Below are positions 1-5,508 of a stretch of 5,508 nucleotides of DNA, piece after piece. The DNA comes from Methanobacteriota archaeon. GTDB taxonomy: Archaea; Halobacteriota; Methanosarcinia; Methanosarcinales; Methanosarcinaceae. The notes beneath the pieces were generated by a model, which ran no database searches, was not told the DNA's origin, and saw nothing but the letters and a program-made list of their open reading frames with translations. The stretch's first letter is position 1; every line of letters starts with the position of its first letter. The position numbers were made by a program, and so were the translations under genes. Location: NCBI GenBank assembly GCA_030837265.1, contig JAUPKV010000516.1, positions 1 to 5,508 of the forward strand. Direction: 5' to 3'.

Positions 1-2
1 AT

Positions 3-698
3 AATCCAGAGTCTGCACTCGTAATTCTTTCAAATGCAACAGTTAACAGCAGGGATTTTTTTGCACAATTAGTGGCTAATTTCCTGGCTAAATGGAAACA
101 ACTGGATGTTGAGCACATTTTCAGGAGAGCGAACTCGACCCAGATATCCTTTAAAAAGAATATGTCAATATCCTCCAACGAAATCATGCCAGGAATCCGA
201 ACTAACTTCGGATACTTTGATCTGGTCTGCAGGGAACTTGATGACAATACCGAGTTCTGGACTCAGGTTATGTATACCTATAACATAGAAAGATACAATC
301 TCATAACTCTTCACAGAAGTCAATTCGAAATTTTTGCAACTGGAGAAGTGCCTAACCCAACTAAAATATTTGAACGGTTATGCAAACAGTCAGTAGGTGA
401 TATGGCTCTTCCTGAATTATTGGTTAATTTCAAGAGGTTTTACCTTGCAACACAGCTTGTTAGAAATATAGATATATGCCTTGAACCCGAAAAAGAGTCA
501 GTGATAATCTTTCATGACTTTAAAAATGAAAAGTTTGTTCATAATCTTATCGAATATTTTTCGTATCTATTCAGAGAAAGTGGAATGCCTTTTGAGACTT
601 CCTCTTATGCAAGTATGATTGAATTCAAGTTTTACCAGGAGTCCAAACTTGAAATTTCTGATGTACCAAGAATCGAAGAATTTAAGGAATCCGAATAA
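3..698 (+). CDS. Protein of unknown function, C-terminal part (5' end outside window)
   Basis: I do not recognise this family. The frame is open from base 3 to the TAA at 696-698, giving 231 visible residues. The GTG at 72 could be taken as a start, but the 23 codons before it are open and protein-like (beginning NPESALVILSNATVNS) and no Shine-Dalgarno precedes it, so the gene very probably begins left of the window. The visible part looks soluble: no membrane segment, no signal peptide, no cysteine cluster, and alternating hydrophobic strands and amphipathic helices suggest an alpha/beta fold. The stretch VIIFHDF followed by a helix and a second strand near the C-terminus (roughly the last 65 residues) may be a small alpha/beta unit. 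The tail is acidic (IEEFKESE). It converges on rtcB with 7 bp between stops, so it is not in the rtcB operon. That it is a real gene is fairly sure; its function is unknown. Confidence 0.75.
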   Translation, partial: NPESALVILSNATVNSRDFFAQLVANFLAKWKQLDVEHIFRRANSTQISFKKNMSISSNEIMPGIRTNFGYFDLVCRELDDNTEFWTQVMYTYNIERYNLITLHRSQFEIFATGEVPNPTKIFERLCKQSVGDMALPELLVNFKRFYLATQLVRNIDICLEPEKESVIIFHDFKNEKFVHNLIEYFSYLFRESGMPFETSSYASMIEFKFYQESKLEISDVPRIEEFKESE

Positions 699-705
699 AG
701 CAGTC

Positions 706-2208
706 TTAACCTTTTGTAACTCCAAGAGGAAGGACTTTTGCAACCTTACGTGCAATGCCTAGCTCATGTACAACATTTACTACATCGCTACTGGACTTGT
801 ATACACCTGGAGCTTCTTCTGCAATTACTGATGGGTGGGTTGCTCTAACTGTGATACCACGAGCTTCGAGGTTTTCTTTTATAATCTGTCCACTGAACTC
901 TTTTTTTGCCTGCGATCTACTCATGACTCTTCCCGCTCCATGACATGCACTACCAAAAGAGATGTTCATAGCCTCTTTTGTTCCACATAATATGTAAGAC
1001 GGAGTTCCCATGCTCCCGGGGATCAAGACCGGTTGTCCCACATCCCTATATACGGTCGGAACTTCCGGATGTCCCGATGGAAAAGCTCTTGTTGCGCCTT
1101 TCCTGTGAACATACACATCTTTCATTTTAGCGTCAACTTTATGTTTTTCGAGTTTTGCCACGTTATGAGCGACATCATAAAGGAGGGCCATACCGAGGTC
1201 ATCAGCATCTCTGCCAAATACTTTTTCAAAAGATTCCCTTGTCCAGTGAGTGATCATCTGACGGTTCGCCCATGCGTAGTTTGCGGCACAGCTCATTGCT
1301 TTAAAGTAGTCCTGTGCCTCTTTTGACTGAGCTGGAGCACAGGCAAGCTGTTTGTCCGGAATCTCAATCCCATAGCTCTTTACAGCCTGAGATAGGTCCT
1401 TGAGGTAGTCTGTACAGATCTGATGCCCTGCACCCCGTGACCCGCAGTGGATCATAACCGTGACCTGACCTTCTTCAAGCCCGAAAACCGAAGCAATATC
1501 TTTATCATAGATCTCTTCTACGTACTGGACTTCAAGGAAGTGATTTCCACTACCGAGAGTTCCCAATTGCGGTTTTCCCCGCTTTCTGGCTTTTATGCTC
1601 ACTTTGGAAGGATCGGCTCCTTGCATAAAGCCATTTGCTTCACAGTGTTCCACATCAGCTTCCACGCCGTGACCAGATTCTACAGCCCATTTTGCTCCGT
1701 GTAGAAAAGCTTCATCCAATTCCCGGTCAGAAGCTTTGAACCGACTTTTTGAACCTACTCCAGCAGGCACATTGTTAAAAAGCTCATCAATTAGACTTTT
1801 CATATGAGGAAGCACATCTTCCTTTTGAAGATTAGTACGAATAAGCCTTACGCCGCAGTTGATGTCGAATCCTACCCCTCCGGGGCTTATAACTCCTTCC
1901 TCTGCATCAAAAGCTGCAACGCCTCCTATGGCAAAACCGTATCCAAGGTGAGCATCAGGCATTGCCATGGAGTACTTCTGAATTCCAGGGAGAGTTGCCA
2001 CATTTGCAATCTGGTCAATTGTCCCGTGCTCAAGATCTTCAAGCAAATGTTCAGATATAAACAGGCGGCCTGGAACTCGCATGTTAGGTATGTGTCCTTC
2101 AGGGATTTCCCAGTCATTCTCGGAAATCTTTCGGACCATATTTTTTACATCTTTCTGTGTGTGTTCTGTATTTAATTCTCCTACAGCTGTATCTTCACTC
2201 TCTGCCAT
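706..2208 (-). CDS. rtcB: RtcB, tRNA-splicing / RNA-repair ligase (3'-phosphate or 2',3'-cyclic phosphate to 5'-OH)
   Basis: RtcB joins RNA ending in a 3'-phosphate or 2',3'-cyclic phosphate to a 5'-OH end, using GTP and Mn2+ through a guanylated histidine; in archaea it seals tRNA exons after intron removal. The 500 residues cover the whole family. By recalled alignment with Pyrococcus horikoshii RtcB (offset 19-20), all key residues are present: D115 and C118 in [11 protein letters not shown]222-H223 in GSGNHFLE, H254 in [11 protein letters not shown]348 in DVAHN, the guanylated H423 in ACHGAGR, and the near-terminal lysine K499. No intein interrupts it, although some archaeal rtcB genes carry one. 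The chosen ATG has AGGAG eight nucleotides upstream. It adds about 20 acidic, probably disordered residues before the conserved WEIP region; Met24 is a possible alternative start but lacks a Shine-Dalgarno. Archease lies 19 bp upstream in the same operon. Confidence 0.97.
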   Translation of the reverse strand: MAESEDTAVGELNTEHTQKDVKNMVRKISENDWEIPEGHIPNMRVPGRLFISEHLLEDLEHGTIDQIANVATLPGIQKYSMAMPDAHLGYGFAIGGVAAFDAEEGVISPGGVGFDINCGVRLIRTNLQKEDVLPHMKSLIDELFNNVPAGVGSKSRFKASDRELDEAFLHGAKWAVESGHGVEADVEHCEANGFMQGADPSKVSIKARKRGKPQLGTLGSGNHFLEVQYVEEIYDKDIASVFGLEEGQVTVMIHCGSRGAGHQICTDYLKDLSQAVKSYGIEIPDKQLACAPAQSKEAQDYFKAMSCAANYAWANRQMITHWTRESFEKVFGRDADDLGMALLYDVAHNVAKLEKHKVDAKMKDVYVHRKGATRAFPSGHPEVPTVYRDVGQPVLIPGSMGTPSYILCGTKEAMNISFGSACHGAGRVMSRSQAKKEFSGQIIKENLEARGITVRATHPSVIAEEAPGVYKSSSDVVNVVHELGIARKVAKVLPLGVTKG

Positions 2209-2216
2209 AATTGATG

Positions 2217-2221
2217 CTCCT
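2217..2221 (-). promoter_or_regulatory. Ribosome binding site of rtcB
   Basis: On the minus strand AGGAG lies 8 nt before the rtcB ATG, and a second GGGAG directly follows the archease stop codon. This supports the upstream ATG over the internal Met24, and suggests that rtcB translation is coupled to archease. Confidence 0.75.
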
Positions 2222-2227
2222 GCTCCC

Positions 2228-2668
2228 TCAAATATCTACGACGACCTGAGCCTTCCAGCCGTCATCAGTCTTCTTTATTTCTAACTGATTATAGGTAACA
2301 GCCTTTATTTCGGTTTCGAAGGGAAGGCCTTTGGAATAGAATCCTTCTCCTGAGGCCTGGGCAATTATTGAATATTCGCTTCCCTCTTCCTTAATTTGTT
2401 TAACCTGAAATTTCCTGAAAATTATCTCCTCAACTTCAAAAAGGTATAGAAGCTCGGAAAGCCAGTCTACCAGCAGAGATTCCGGATCAGGTGATTTAAG
2501 AAAAATTTCCCTAACCGTCTCTCCCGATACCTTGCTGGTGTCGATTATAACATTAAACATAGCGAGAGCTGCATTTTCAAATACTTCTTCCAGAGTTTTC
2601 CCATAAGCCAGGAACTTTATATCCGCAGTGTGCTCAAGATACTCATACTGTTTTTGTTGAGACGGCAT
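2228..2668 (-). CDS. Archease, activator of RtcB RNA ligase
   Basis: Archease is a small metal-binding protein that speeds guanylation of RtcB and allows multiple turnovers; in studied archaeal systems it also widens nucleotide use. The 146 residues match the usual length. Near the N-terminus is the family hallmark EHTADIKF with D16; the C-terminus ends VVVDI with D145. The D16-D145 spacing is the same as that of the metal-binding D12 and D141 recalled for the P. horikoshii protein. K122 in [12 protein letters not shown] lies in the other conserved block. The middle holds the expected [15 protein letters not shown] helix (residues 64-78). It is followed after 19 bp by rtcB, the expected partner. 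The start has only a weak, badly spaced GGA before it; a TTAATTAA box about 25 nt upstream could serve as a promoter with almost no leader. There is no standard bacterial-style symbol for this gene. Identification is very secure. Confidence 0.96.
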   Translation of the reverse strand: MPSQQKQYEYLEHTADIKFLAYGKTLEEVFENAALAMFNVIIDTSKVSGETVREIFLKSPDPESLLVDWLSELLYLFEVEEIIFRKFQVKQIKEEGSEYSIIAQASGEGFYSKGLPFETEIKAVTYNQLEIKKTDDGWKAQVVVDI

Positions 2669-2689
2669 ATTCCACTATTGGTTTTTGTC

Positions 2690-2697
2690 TTAATTAA
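2690..2697 (-). promoter_or_regulatory. Candidate TATA box upstream of archease-rtcB
   Basis: The minus strand reads GGATAAGG followed by TTAATTAA, centred about 25 nt before the archease ATG, with purine-rich bases where the TFB-recognition element would be. If used, transcription would start at or next to the ATG. The spacer is AT-rich, so a chance match is quite possible. Confidence 0.3.
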
Positions 2698-2748
2698 CCT
2701 TATCCGCATATTCACTGATTCTCAACGCATTTTAACTGAGCTTTCTCG

Positions 2749-3360
2749 TTACTCCAGTTTTTTCCAGATATAGAGGATCCTCTGGACTGCAGTAATATGG
2801 CTGGTTATAGCAATCAGGACGACAGCCCAGCCAAGGATGCCCAGTCCAGCAATCGGGTCAGGGGATACATAATTGACGAAGGCGGCAATCGTTATAACTA
2901 CAAGGCGATCAGCCCTTCCCATAAGCCCTCCATAGTATCTTCCAAGATTGAGAGCTTGAGCCTGAGTGCCCAGATAGCTTGTAAGGAGCACGCCTACAAT
3001 TGCCGCAACCCCTATTTTCCAGTGTACATAACCTGCAAAGAATATACTGCAGATGATAAAGGTGTCAGAATAGCGATCTATAACATGATCCAGGAAATCA
3101 CCTTTCAGGGTGGCATTATTTGTTTTTCGTGCTATTACCCCATCAAGGGCGTCAAAAATAGAATTCAATATCACCAGGAAGCCTGCCAGCAAGACAAGCT
3201 CCCTGGATGTCGGAGAATAGTAAAAACTGACTCCTGCAAAAAGGGCACTAATTAGGGAAGCTATGGATACGGAATCAGGAGATATCCCATATTTGATGAA
3301 ATGTTCTGCCAGGGGCTCAATAATTTTTAAGGCAAAGGGTCTCAGGTCATCAAACGTCAT
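2749..3360 (-). CDS. CDP-alcohol phosphatidyltransferase, probably archaetidylinositol phosphate synthase
   Basis: This integral membrane enzyme transfers a phosphoalcohol onto a CDP-activated lipid. In archaea such enzymes make polar headgroups from CDP-archaeol, and this short subfamily with GLMGRADRL is most like archaetidylinositol phosphate synthases, which use inositol 1-phosphate. The family signature is intact: D70, D73, G74, A77, R78, eight residues, G87, D91 and D95. These acidic residues bind the catalytic metals, with D95 the likely base. Six hydrophobic segments are visible (about 31-48, 54-70, 100-114, 115-132, 152-165 and 170-190), as expected. The 203-residue length is normal, and the N-terminus MTFDDLRPFALKIIEPLA looks like that of relatives, supporting this ATG; an in-frame TGA lies 12 codons upstream. 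The Shine-Dalgarno is weak (AGAGA). Glycerol-phosphate or serine specificity cannot be excluded; annotations often say PgsA. Gaps of 80 and 136 bp separate it from its neighbours. Confidence 0.9.
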   Translation of the reverse strand: MTFDDLRPFALKIIEPLAEHFIKYGISPDSVSIASLISALFAGVSFYYSPTSRELVLLAGFLVILNSIFDALDGVIARKTNNATLKGDFLDHVIDRYSDTFIICSIFFAGYVHWKIGVAAIVGVLLTSYLGTQAQALNLGRYYGGLMGRADRLVVITIAAFVNYVSPDPIAGLGILGWAVVLIAITSHITAVQRILYIWKKLE

Positions 3361-3380
3361 GTTTCTCTGGATTCTTCTTT

Positions 3381-3388
3381 CAATATGT
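3381..3388 (-). promoter_or_regulatory. Candidate TATA box upstream of the CDP-alcohol phosphotransferase gene
   Basis: The minus strand reads GAGGAAA then ACATATTG, centred about 25 nt before the ATG. The purine-rich run just upstream fits a TFB-recognition element. It would give a transcript with almost no leader, consistent with the weak Shine-Dalgarno. It is a short match in an AT-rich spacer, so confidence is low. Confidence 0.3.
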
Positions 3389-3408
3389 TTTCCTCAATAG
3401 AATACTGC

Positions 3409-3420
3409 CTAAAAAACAGG
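3409..3420 (-). terminator. Possible T-tract terminator after the aldolase gene
   Basis: In the 136-bp spacer after the aldolase stop, the minus strand carries six consecutive T (complement of 3411-3416) inside a small inverted repeat, GCCT and AGGC. Archaeal termination often uses T-runs. The stem is only four base pairs and nearby AT-rich sequence is abundant, so this is a weak call. The rest of the spacer shows nothing beyond the candidate TATA box. Confidence 0.2.
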
Positions 3421-3496
3421 CTACCTACCTTACTAACATAAGGAGTTAAATCTACTTATTTTATTGTTTCTCTATATTATTTCTTTGTAATATGTT

Positions 3497-4066
3497 TTAG
3501 GCTCCTTTCTTTTGCGAAGACGCAAGATCATGAAGATATTTAATTTTACAGGAGTGTTCAAGCTGTGTTGTAACAATATACGCTTCTCCAAGAGTCTTCC
3601 CTATTGCAAAAGTTCCATGGCTGTACACTACAGCTCCTTTAGTTCTTGAAAGTGCATTCGCAAGATTTTCTGCAAGCTCACGACTCCCTATGCCTCCTCC
3701 AACGACGGGAATATTTCCCAGGAAGTATTGCCCCTCGCTATCTATGGGTAAAATAACTCCGTAAAGACCTGCAAGTAAGGATTCCACAACAGAATATTGG
3801 CAGTGGGCGTGAATTATTGCAAGGGCAGATGTCTGCCTGTAAATCTCCCTGTGTACAACGGTCTCGGAAGATGCGATAATATCCAGAGAGGAAGTGTCTC
3901 GAATATCCACTTCAACTACATTATTTTCGTCAATCTCATCAAGCGCAGACCCGGACCTTGTAATCAGCATCCTGTCCCCGGCTCGAACACTGATATTCCC
4001 GAAATTGGATTCGACAAGCCCATGATCAACCAGCTTACGCCCGTACTTTGAAATTTCCTGCCACAT
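3497..4066 (-). CDS. Class II aldolase (FucA/AraD-type), probably fuculose-1-phosphate aldolase-like
   Basis: Members of this family use a divalent metal, usually zinc, to cleave or form C-C bonds in sugar phosphates; fuculose-1-phosphate aldolase gives dihydroxyacetone phosphate and lactaldehyde. The expected motifs are all here: NFGNIS (21-26) and ITRSGS (35-40) for phosphate binding, E68 as the likely catalytic acid/base (compare E73 of E. coli FucA), H86 and H88 in IHAHCQYS, and H150 in SHGTFAIG as metal ligands. The family usually has Asn before the last ligand; here it is Ser. The length, 189 residues, is slightly shorter than bacterial FucA and typical of archaeal members. A related M. 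jannaschii enzyme has been linked to lactaldehyde supply for coenzyme F420, so that role is possible here but unproven. Dehydratase or epimerase relatives are alternatives. The codon before the ATG is a stop (TAG), so no earlier in-frame start directly joins it; no Shine-Dalgarno is seen. Confidence 0.9.
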   Translation of the reverse strand: MWQEISKYGRKLVDHGLVESNFGNISVRAGDRMLITRSGSALDEIDENNVVEVDIRDTSSLDIIASSETVVHREIYRQTSALAIIHAHCQYSVVESLLAGLYGVILPIDSEGQYFLGNIPVVGGGIGSRELAENLANALSRTKGAVVYSHGTFAIGKTLGEAYIVTTQLEHSCKIKYLHDLASSQKKGA

Positions 4067-4091
4067 CTAAGCAGTATAATAAACCTTCGGT

Positions 4092-4099
4092 TAATAATA
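4092..4099 (-). promoter_or_regulatory. Candidate TATA box upstream of the aldolase gene
   Basis: The minus strand has TATTATTA centred about 29 nt before the aldolase ATG, compatible with a start site within a few bases of the ATG. A second, better-looking match (CCGAAGG followed by TTTATTATAC, about 4073-4089) is so close to the ATG that transcription would start inside the gene. Neither can be chosen with confidence. Confidence 0.25.
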
Positions 4100-4129
4100 C
4101 GTGTTGGTAGAAATTCAGCAGTTATGCAT

Positions 4130-4139
4130 TAAAAAGGTT
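4130..4139 (-). terminator. Possible T-rich termination site after the PKD protein gene
   Basis: About 20 nt after the stop of the PKD protein gene, the minus strand reads AACCTTTTTAAT. A run of five T is at the lower limit for an archaeal terminator. An imperfect inverted repeat flanks it (GTTATGC and GCATGTAAC, one bulged base). The evidence is weak. Confidence 0.2.
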
Positions 4140-4157
4140 AAGCAGCATGTAACTACC

Positions 4158-5508
4158 TTACATAACTGTAATGTACCTTGTTTTTGTTACTGAACTATTC
4201 CCTCCGGCATTTTTAACTGTTAAACTAACTGTATATGTTCCTTTCTTAACATATTTATGTGAGGGATCCTGTACTGTTGACGTGTTTCCATCGCCAAACT
4301 TCCAAGACCAAGAATTAGGTATATTAGTACTCTTATCAGTGAATTTCACTGTCAGAGGTGCTTTACCACTAGTTGGTGTTGCAGTAAAGGCAGCTACTGG
4401 CTTTTTCGGAGCGGTTATAACTATATAGTTATTTATAGTTTTAGTATTGCTTCCAGCAGCATTCTTTACTGATAAACTTACAGTGTATTTTCCTGCTTTA
4501 CTGTAGGTATGTATAGGATTACTGGCGGTTGAAGTAGTTCCATCTCCGAATTTCCAGTACCAGGAAGTTGGTGACCCTGTGCTTTTATCAGTGAATTTAA
4601 CTTTTAACGGGAATAGACCTGAGCTAGGCGAAGCGAAAAACTGAGAACTAACTGCGGTCGGAATATTATTAGATACTAAATATATCCCATTTTCACTCAC
4701 TGTAAATGTCGCACCATCGTTATTGCGTGTAAACGGTATAGACGTATTTCCACACATAACAGAATTCACTGGAAATGTTGTCTTTACATTCGTGATGAAG
4801 GAATAGCCATTGAGCATTGCAGAGAATTTTACATTCAATTTGTCTGATTCAATCAGGTTAATCGAAGCTGTATCTTGAGCAAGTCCATTTACATAATATT
4901 GCTTAAATCCAGTTACCTTGACTGATGCATCGTGATAATTATTTACCCATTTAATAAATTTGCTGTAATCAATTGAATATTTTATTGCTGGATCCTGATC
5001 AGTCCGATGTGTAAAAACTGGACATACAACTGCATTAGCTGATGCCTGAGACCACCAGGGCCAAGTACTATTGTATATGTTTCCAATTACTGAGACTAGA
5101 TGCATACCAGCAGGTCCATTTCTCCACAGCATACCATATTTTTTATATGCGTATACTGCGTGGGTTGTATTATCAGCATTTTGTAGACTACACCATGAAG
5201 AAGGAGCTTGACCATATCTTGCAGTCATAGCTGCATATTCAGAATCCATCAATTTTTCAGCTGCTTTAGGAGATAGATCAGTCAATCTACGCGAAAAATG
5301 TATTCCAAGTTCCCATCCATTAGCCAATAATTTTTTACTGAAATTAATATTAATCGGATCATTATCAATAGGGTCGACCCACGCAGTCCCTACATATCCG
5401 TATCTAGCCATATATGCAGTTGATTTTGTGTTATATTGTTCTTGTGGGCCATCAATACCAAATCCAGTTATGTTTTTAGCAGGATATATGGTAACTGTCC
5501 GCCGATCA
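4158..5508 (-). CDS. Probable extracellular protein: deacetylase-like (NodB-like) region plus two PKD domains, 5' end outside window
   Basis: The frame is open from the right edge to the TAA at 4158-4160, giving 449 visible residues; the Met coded at 5409-5411 is internal, since 32 open codons precede it (ending KSTAYM). Numbering from that Met, residues before 1 to about 170 resemble a polysaccharide deacetylase fold: GFGIDGPQ, then YMARYGYVGTAWVDP, NGWELGIHFSRRLTDLSP (32-49), RYGQAPSSWCS (65-75), YAYKKYGMLWRNGP (87-100) and PVFTHRTDQ (131-139). Motif residues are partly lost: one Asp rather than two in the first motif, and H38 followed by Arg instead of His at position 42. A linker (about 180-255) leads to two PKD domains (257-333 and 337-416), each with W-x-FGDG and YTVSL. 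N-glycosylation-type sequons (N81, N114, N222, N376, N405) fit a cell-surface location. It ends just after the second PKD with no anchor; signal peptide or anchor would be upstream. Activity is uncertain. Confidence 0.85.
   Translation of the reverse strand, partial: DRRTVTIYPAKNITGFGIDGPQEQYNTKSTAYMARYGYVGTAWVDPIDNDPININFSKKLLANGWELGIHFSRRLTDLSPKAAEKLMDSEYAAMTARYGQAPSSWCSLQNADNTTHAVYAYKKYGMLWRNGPAGMHLVSVIGNIYNSTWPWWSQASANAVVCPVFTHRTDQDPAIKYSIDYSKFIKWVNNYHDASVKVTGFKQYYVNGLAQDTASINLIESDKLNVKFSAMLNGYSFITNVKTTFPVNSVMCGNTSIPFTRNNDGATFTVSENGIYLVSNNIPTAVSSQFFASPSSGLFPLKVKFTDKSTGSPTSWYWKFGDGTTSTASNPIHTYSKAGKYTVSLSVKNAAGSNTKTINNYIVITAPKKPVAAFTATPTSGKAPLTVKFTDKSTNIPNSWSWKFGDGNTSTVQDPSHKYVKKGTYTVSLTVKNAGGNSSVTKTRYITVM
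4164..4643 (-). repeat. Two tandem PKD-domain coding repeats (84-codon period)
   Basis: Two PKD-coding units follow each other with a period of 252 bp, shown by the shared 14-base match starting at 4333 and 4585 and by FTDKST recurring exactly 84 residues apart. They cover 4413-4643 (first domain) and 4164-4403 (second domain). The proteins agree closely (SGxxPLxVKFTDKST, SWxWKFGDGxTST, YTVSLxVKNAxG), while third codon positions have diverged, pointing to an old internal duplication rather than a recent one. Confidence 0.85.

Noticed and set aside
72..698. GTG at 72 as the true start of the left-edge gene
   Set aside because: The frame stays open and protein-like for 23 codons to the window edge, and no Shine-Dalgarno precedes the GTG. 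The gene is treated as 5'-partial.
755..2175. Several plus-strand open frames opposite rtcB (for example 1033-1326, 1447-1704, 1804-2175)
   Set aside because: They are antisense to the conserved rtcB coding sequence and translate to cysteine- and histidine-rich proteins with no family features; they are shadows of the real gene.
2797..3255. 152-codon plus-strand open frame opposite the phosphotransferase gene
   Set aside because: It lies wholly antisense to a well-supported membrane enzyme gene, its translation has no recognisable fold or motif, and it is the kind of frame that hydrophobic codon bias creates on the opposite strand.
4122..4155. Imperfect inverted repeat with an A/T-rich loop between aldolase and PKD genes, considered as a structured RNA
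   Set aside because: Only about seven paired bases with a bulge and a 17-nt loop; too weak to call as an RNA element.
5409..5411. ATG at this position as the start of the PKD protein
   Set aside because: Thirty-two open codons before it read as a continuing protein that includes the first deacetylase-like motif (GFGIDG), and no signal peptide follows this Met.
1..5508. tRNA, rRNA, CRISPR arrays, insertion sequences or defence genes
   Set aside because: No cloverleaf-like segments, regularly spaced short repeats, terminal inverted repeats or transposase-like reading frames were seen; almost all of the window is taken up by ordinary genes.

Overview
The window looks like a piece of a methanogenic archaeon of the Methanosarcina type. 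This rests on the archaeal archease/RtcB pair, an archaeal-style CDP-alcohol phosphotransferase, a large surface protein with PKD repeats, moderate-to-low GC, and AT-rich intergenic spacers. The genus is an inference from gene content and style, not from a marker gene.

Layout. At the left edge is the 3' part of one plus-strand gene of unknown function (3-698); its reading frame is open to the window edge. Everything else is on the minus strand. Read in the direction of transcription (right to left) these are: the C-terminal part of a secreted-looking protein with a polysaccharide-deacetylase-like (NodB-like) region and two tandem PKD domains (5508-4158, 5' end outside the window); a class II (FucA/AraD-type) aldolase (4066-3497); a CDP-alcohol phosphatidyltransferase, probably archaetidylinositol phosphate synthase (3360-2749); archease (2668-2228); and the RNA ligase RtcB (2208-706). 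The plus-strand gene and rtcB converge with only 7 bp between their stop codons.

How the genes work together. Archease and rtcB are 19 bp apart and almost certainly form an operon: RtcB joins RNA ends (tRNA exons after intron removal, RNA repair) and archease activates it. A good Shine-Dalgarno for rtcB lies in the short gap after the archease stop. The phosphotransferase (membrane lipid headgroup) and the aldolase (small sugar-phosphate/aldehyde metabolism) are co-directional, but separated by 80 and 136 bp gaps, and no direct functional link to RNA ligation is visible. These three upstream genes lack a convincing Shine-Dalgarno, and each has a TA-rich, TATA-like octamer about 25-30 nt before its ATG, which would fit separate promoters and very short leaders.

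No RNA genes, CRISPR arrays, insertion sequences or integration sites were seen. No intergenic stretch exceeds 300 bases. The parts least explained by known families are the unidentified left-edge protein and the degenerate deacetylase-like region of the PKD protein. I do not see clear evidence of a new multi-gene system here.
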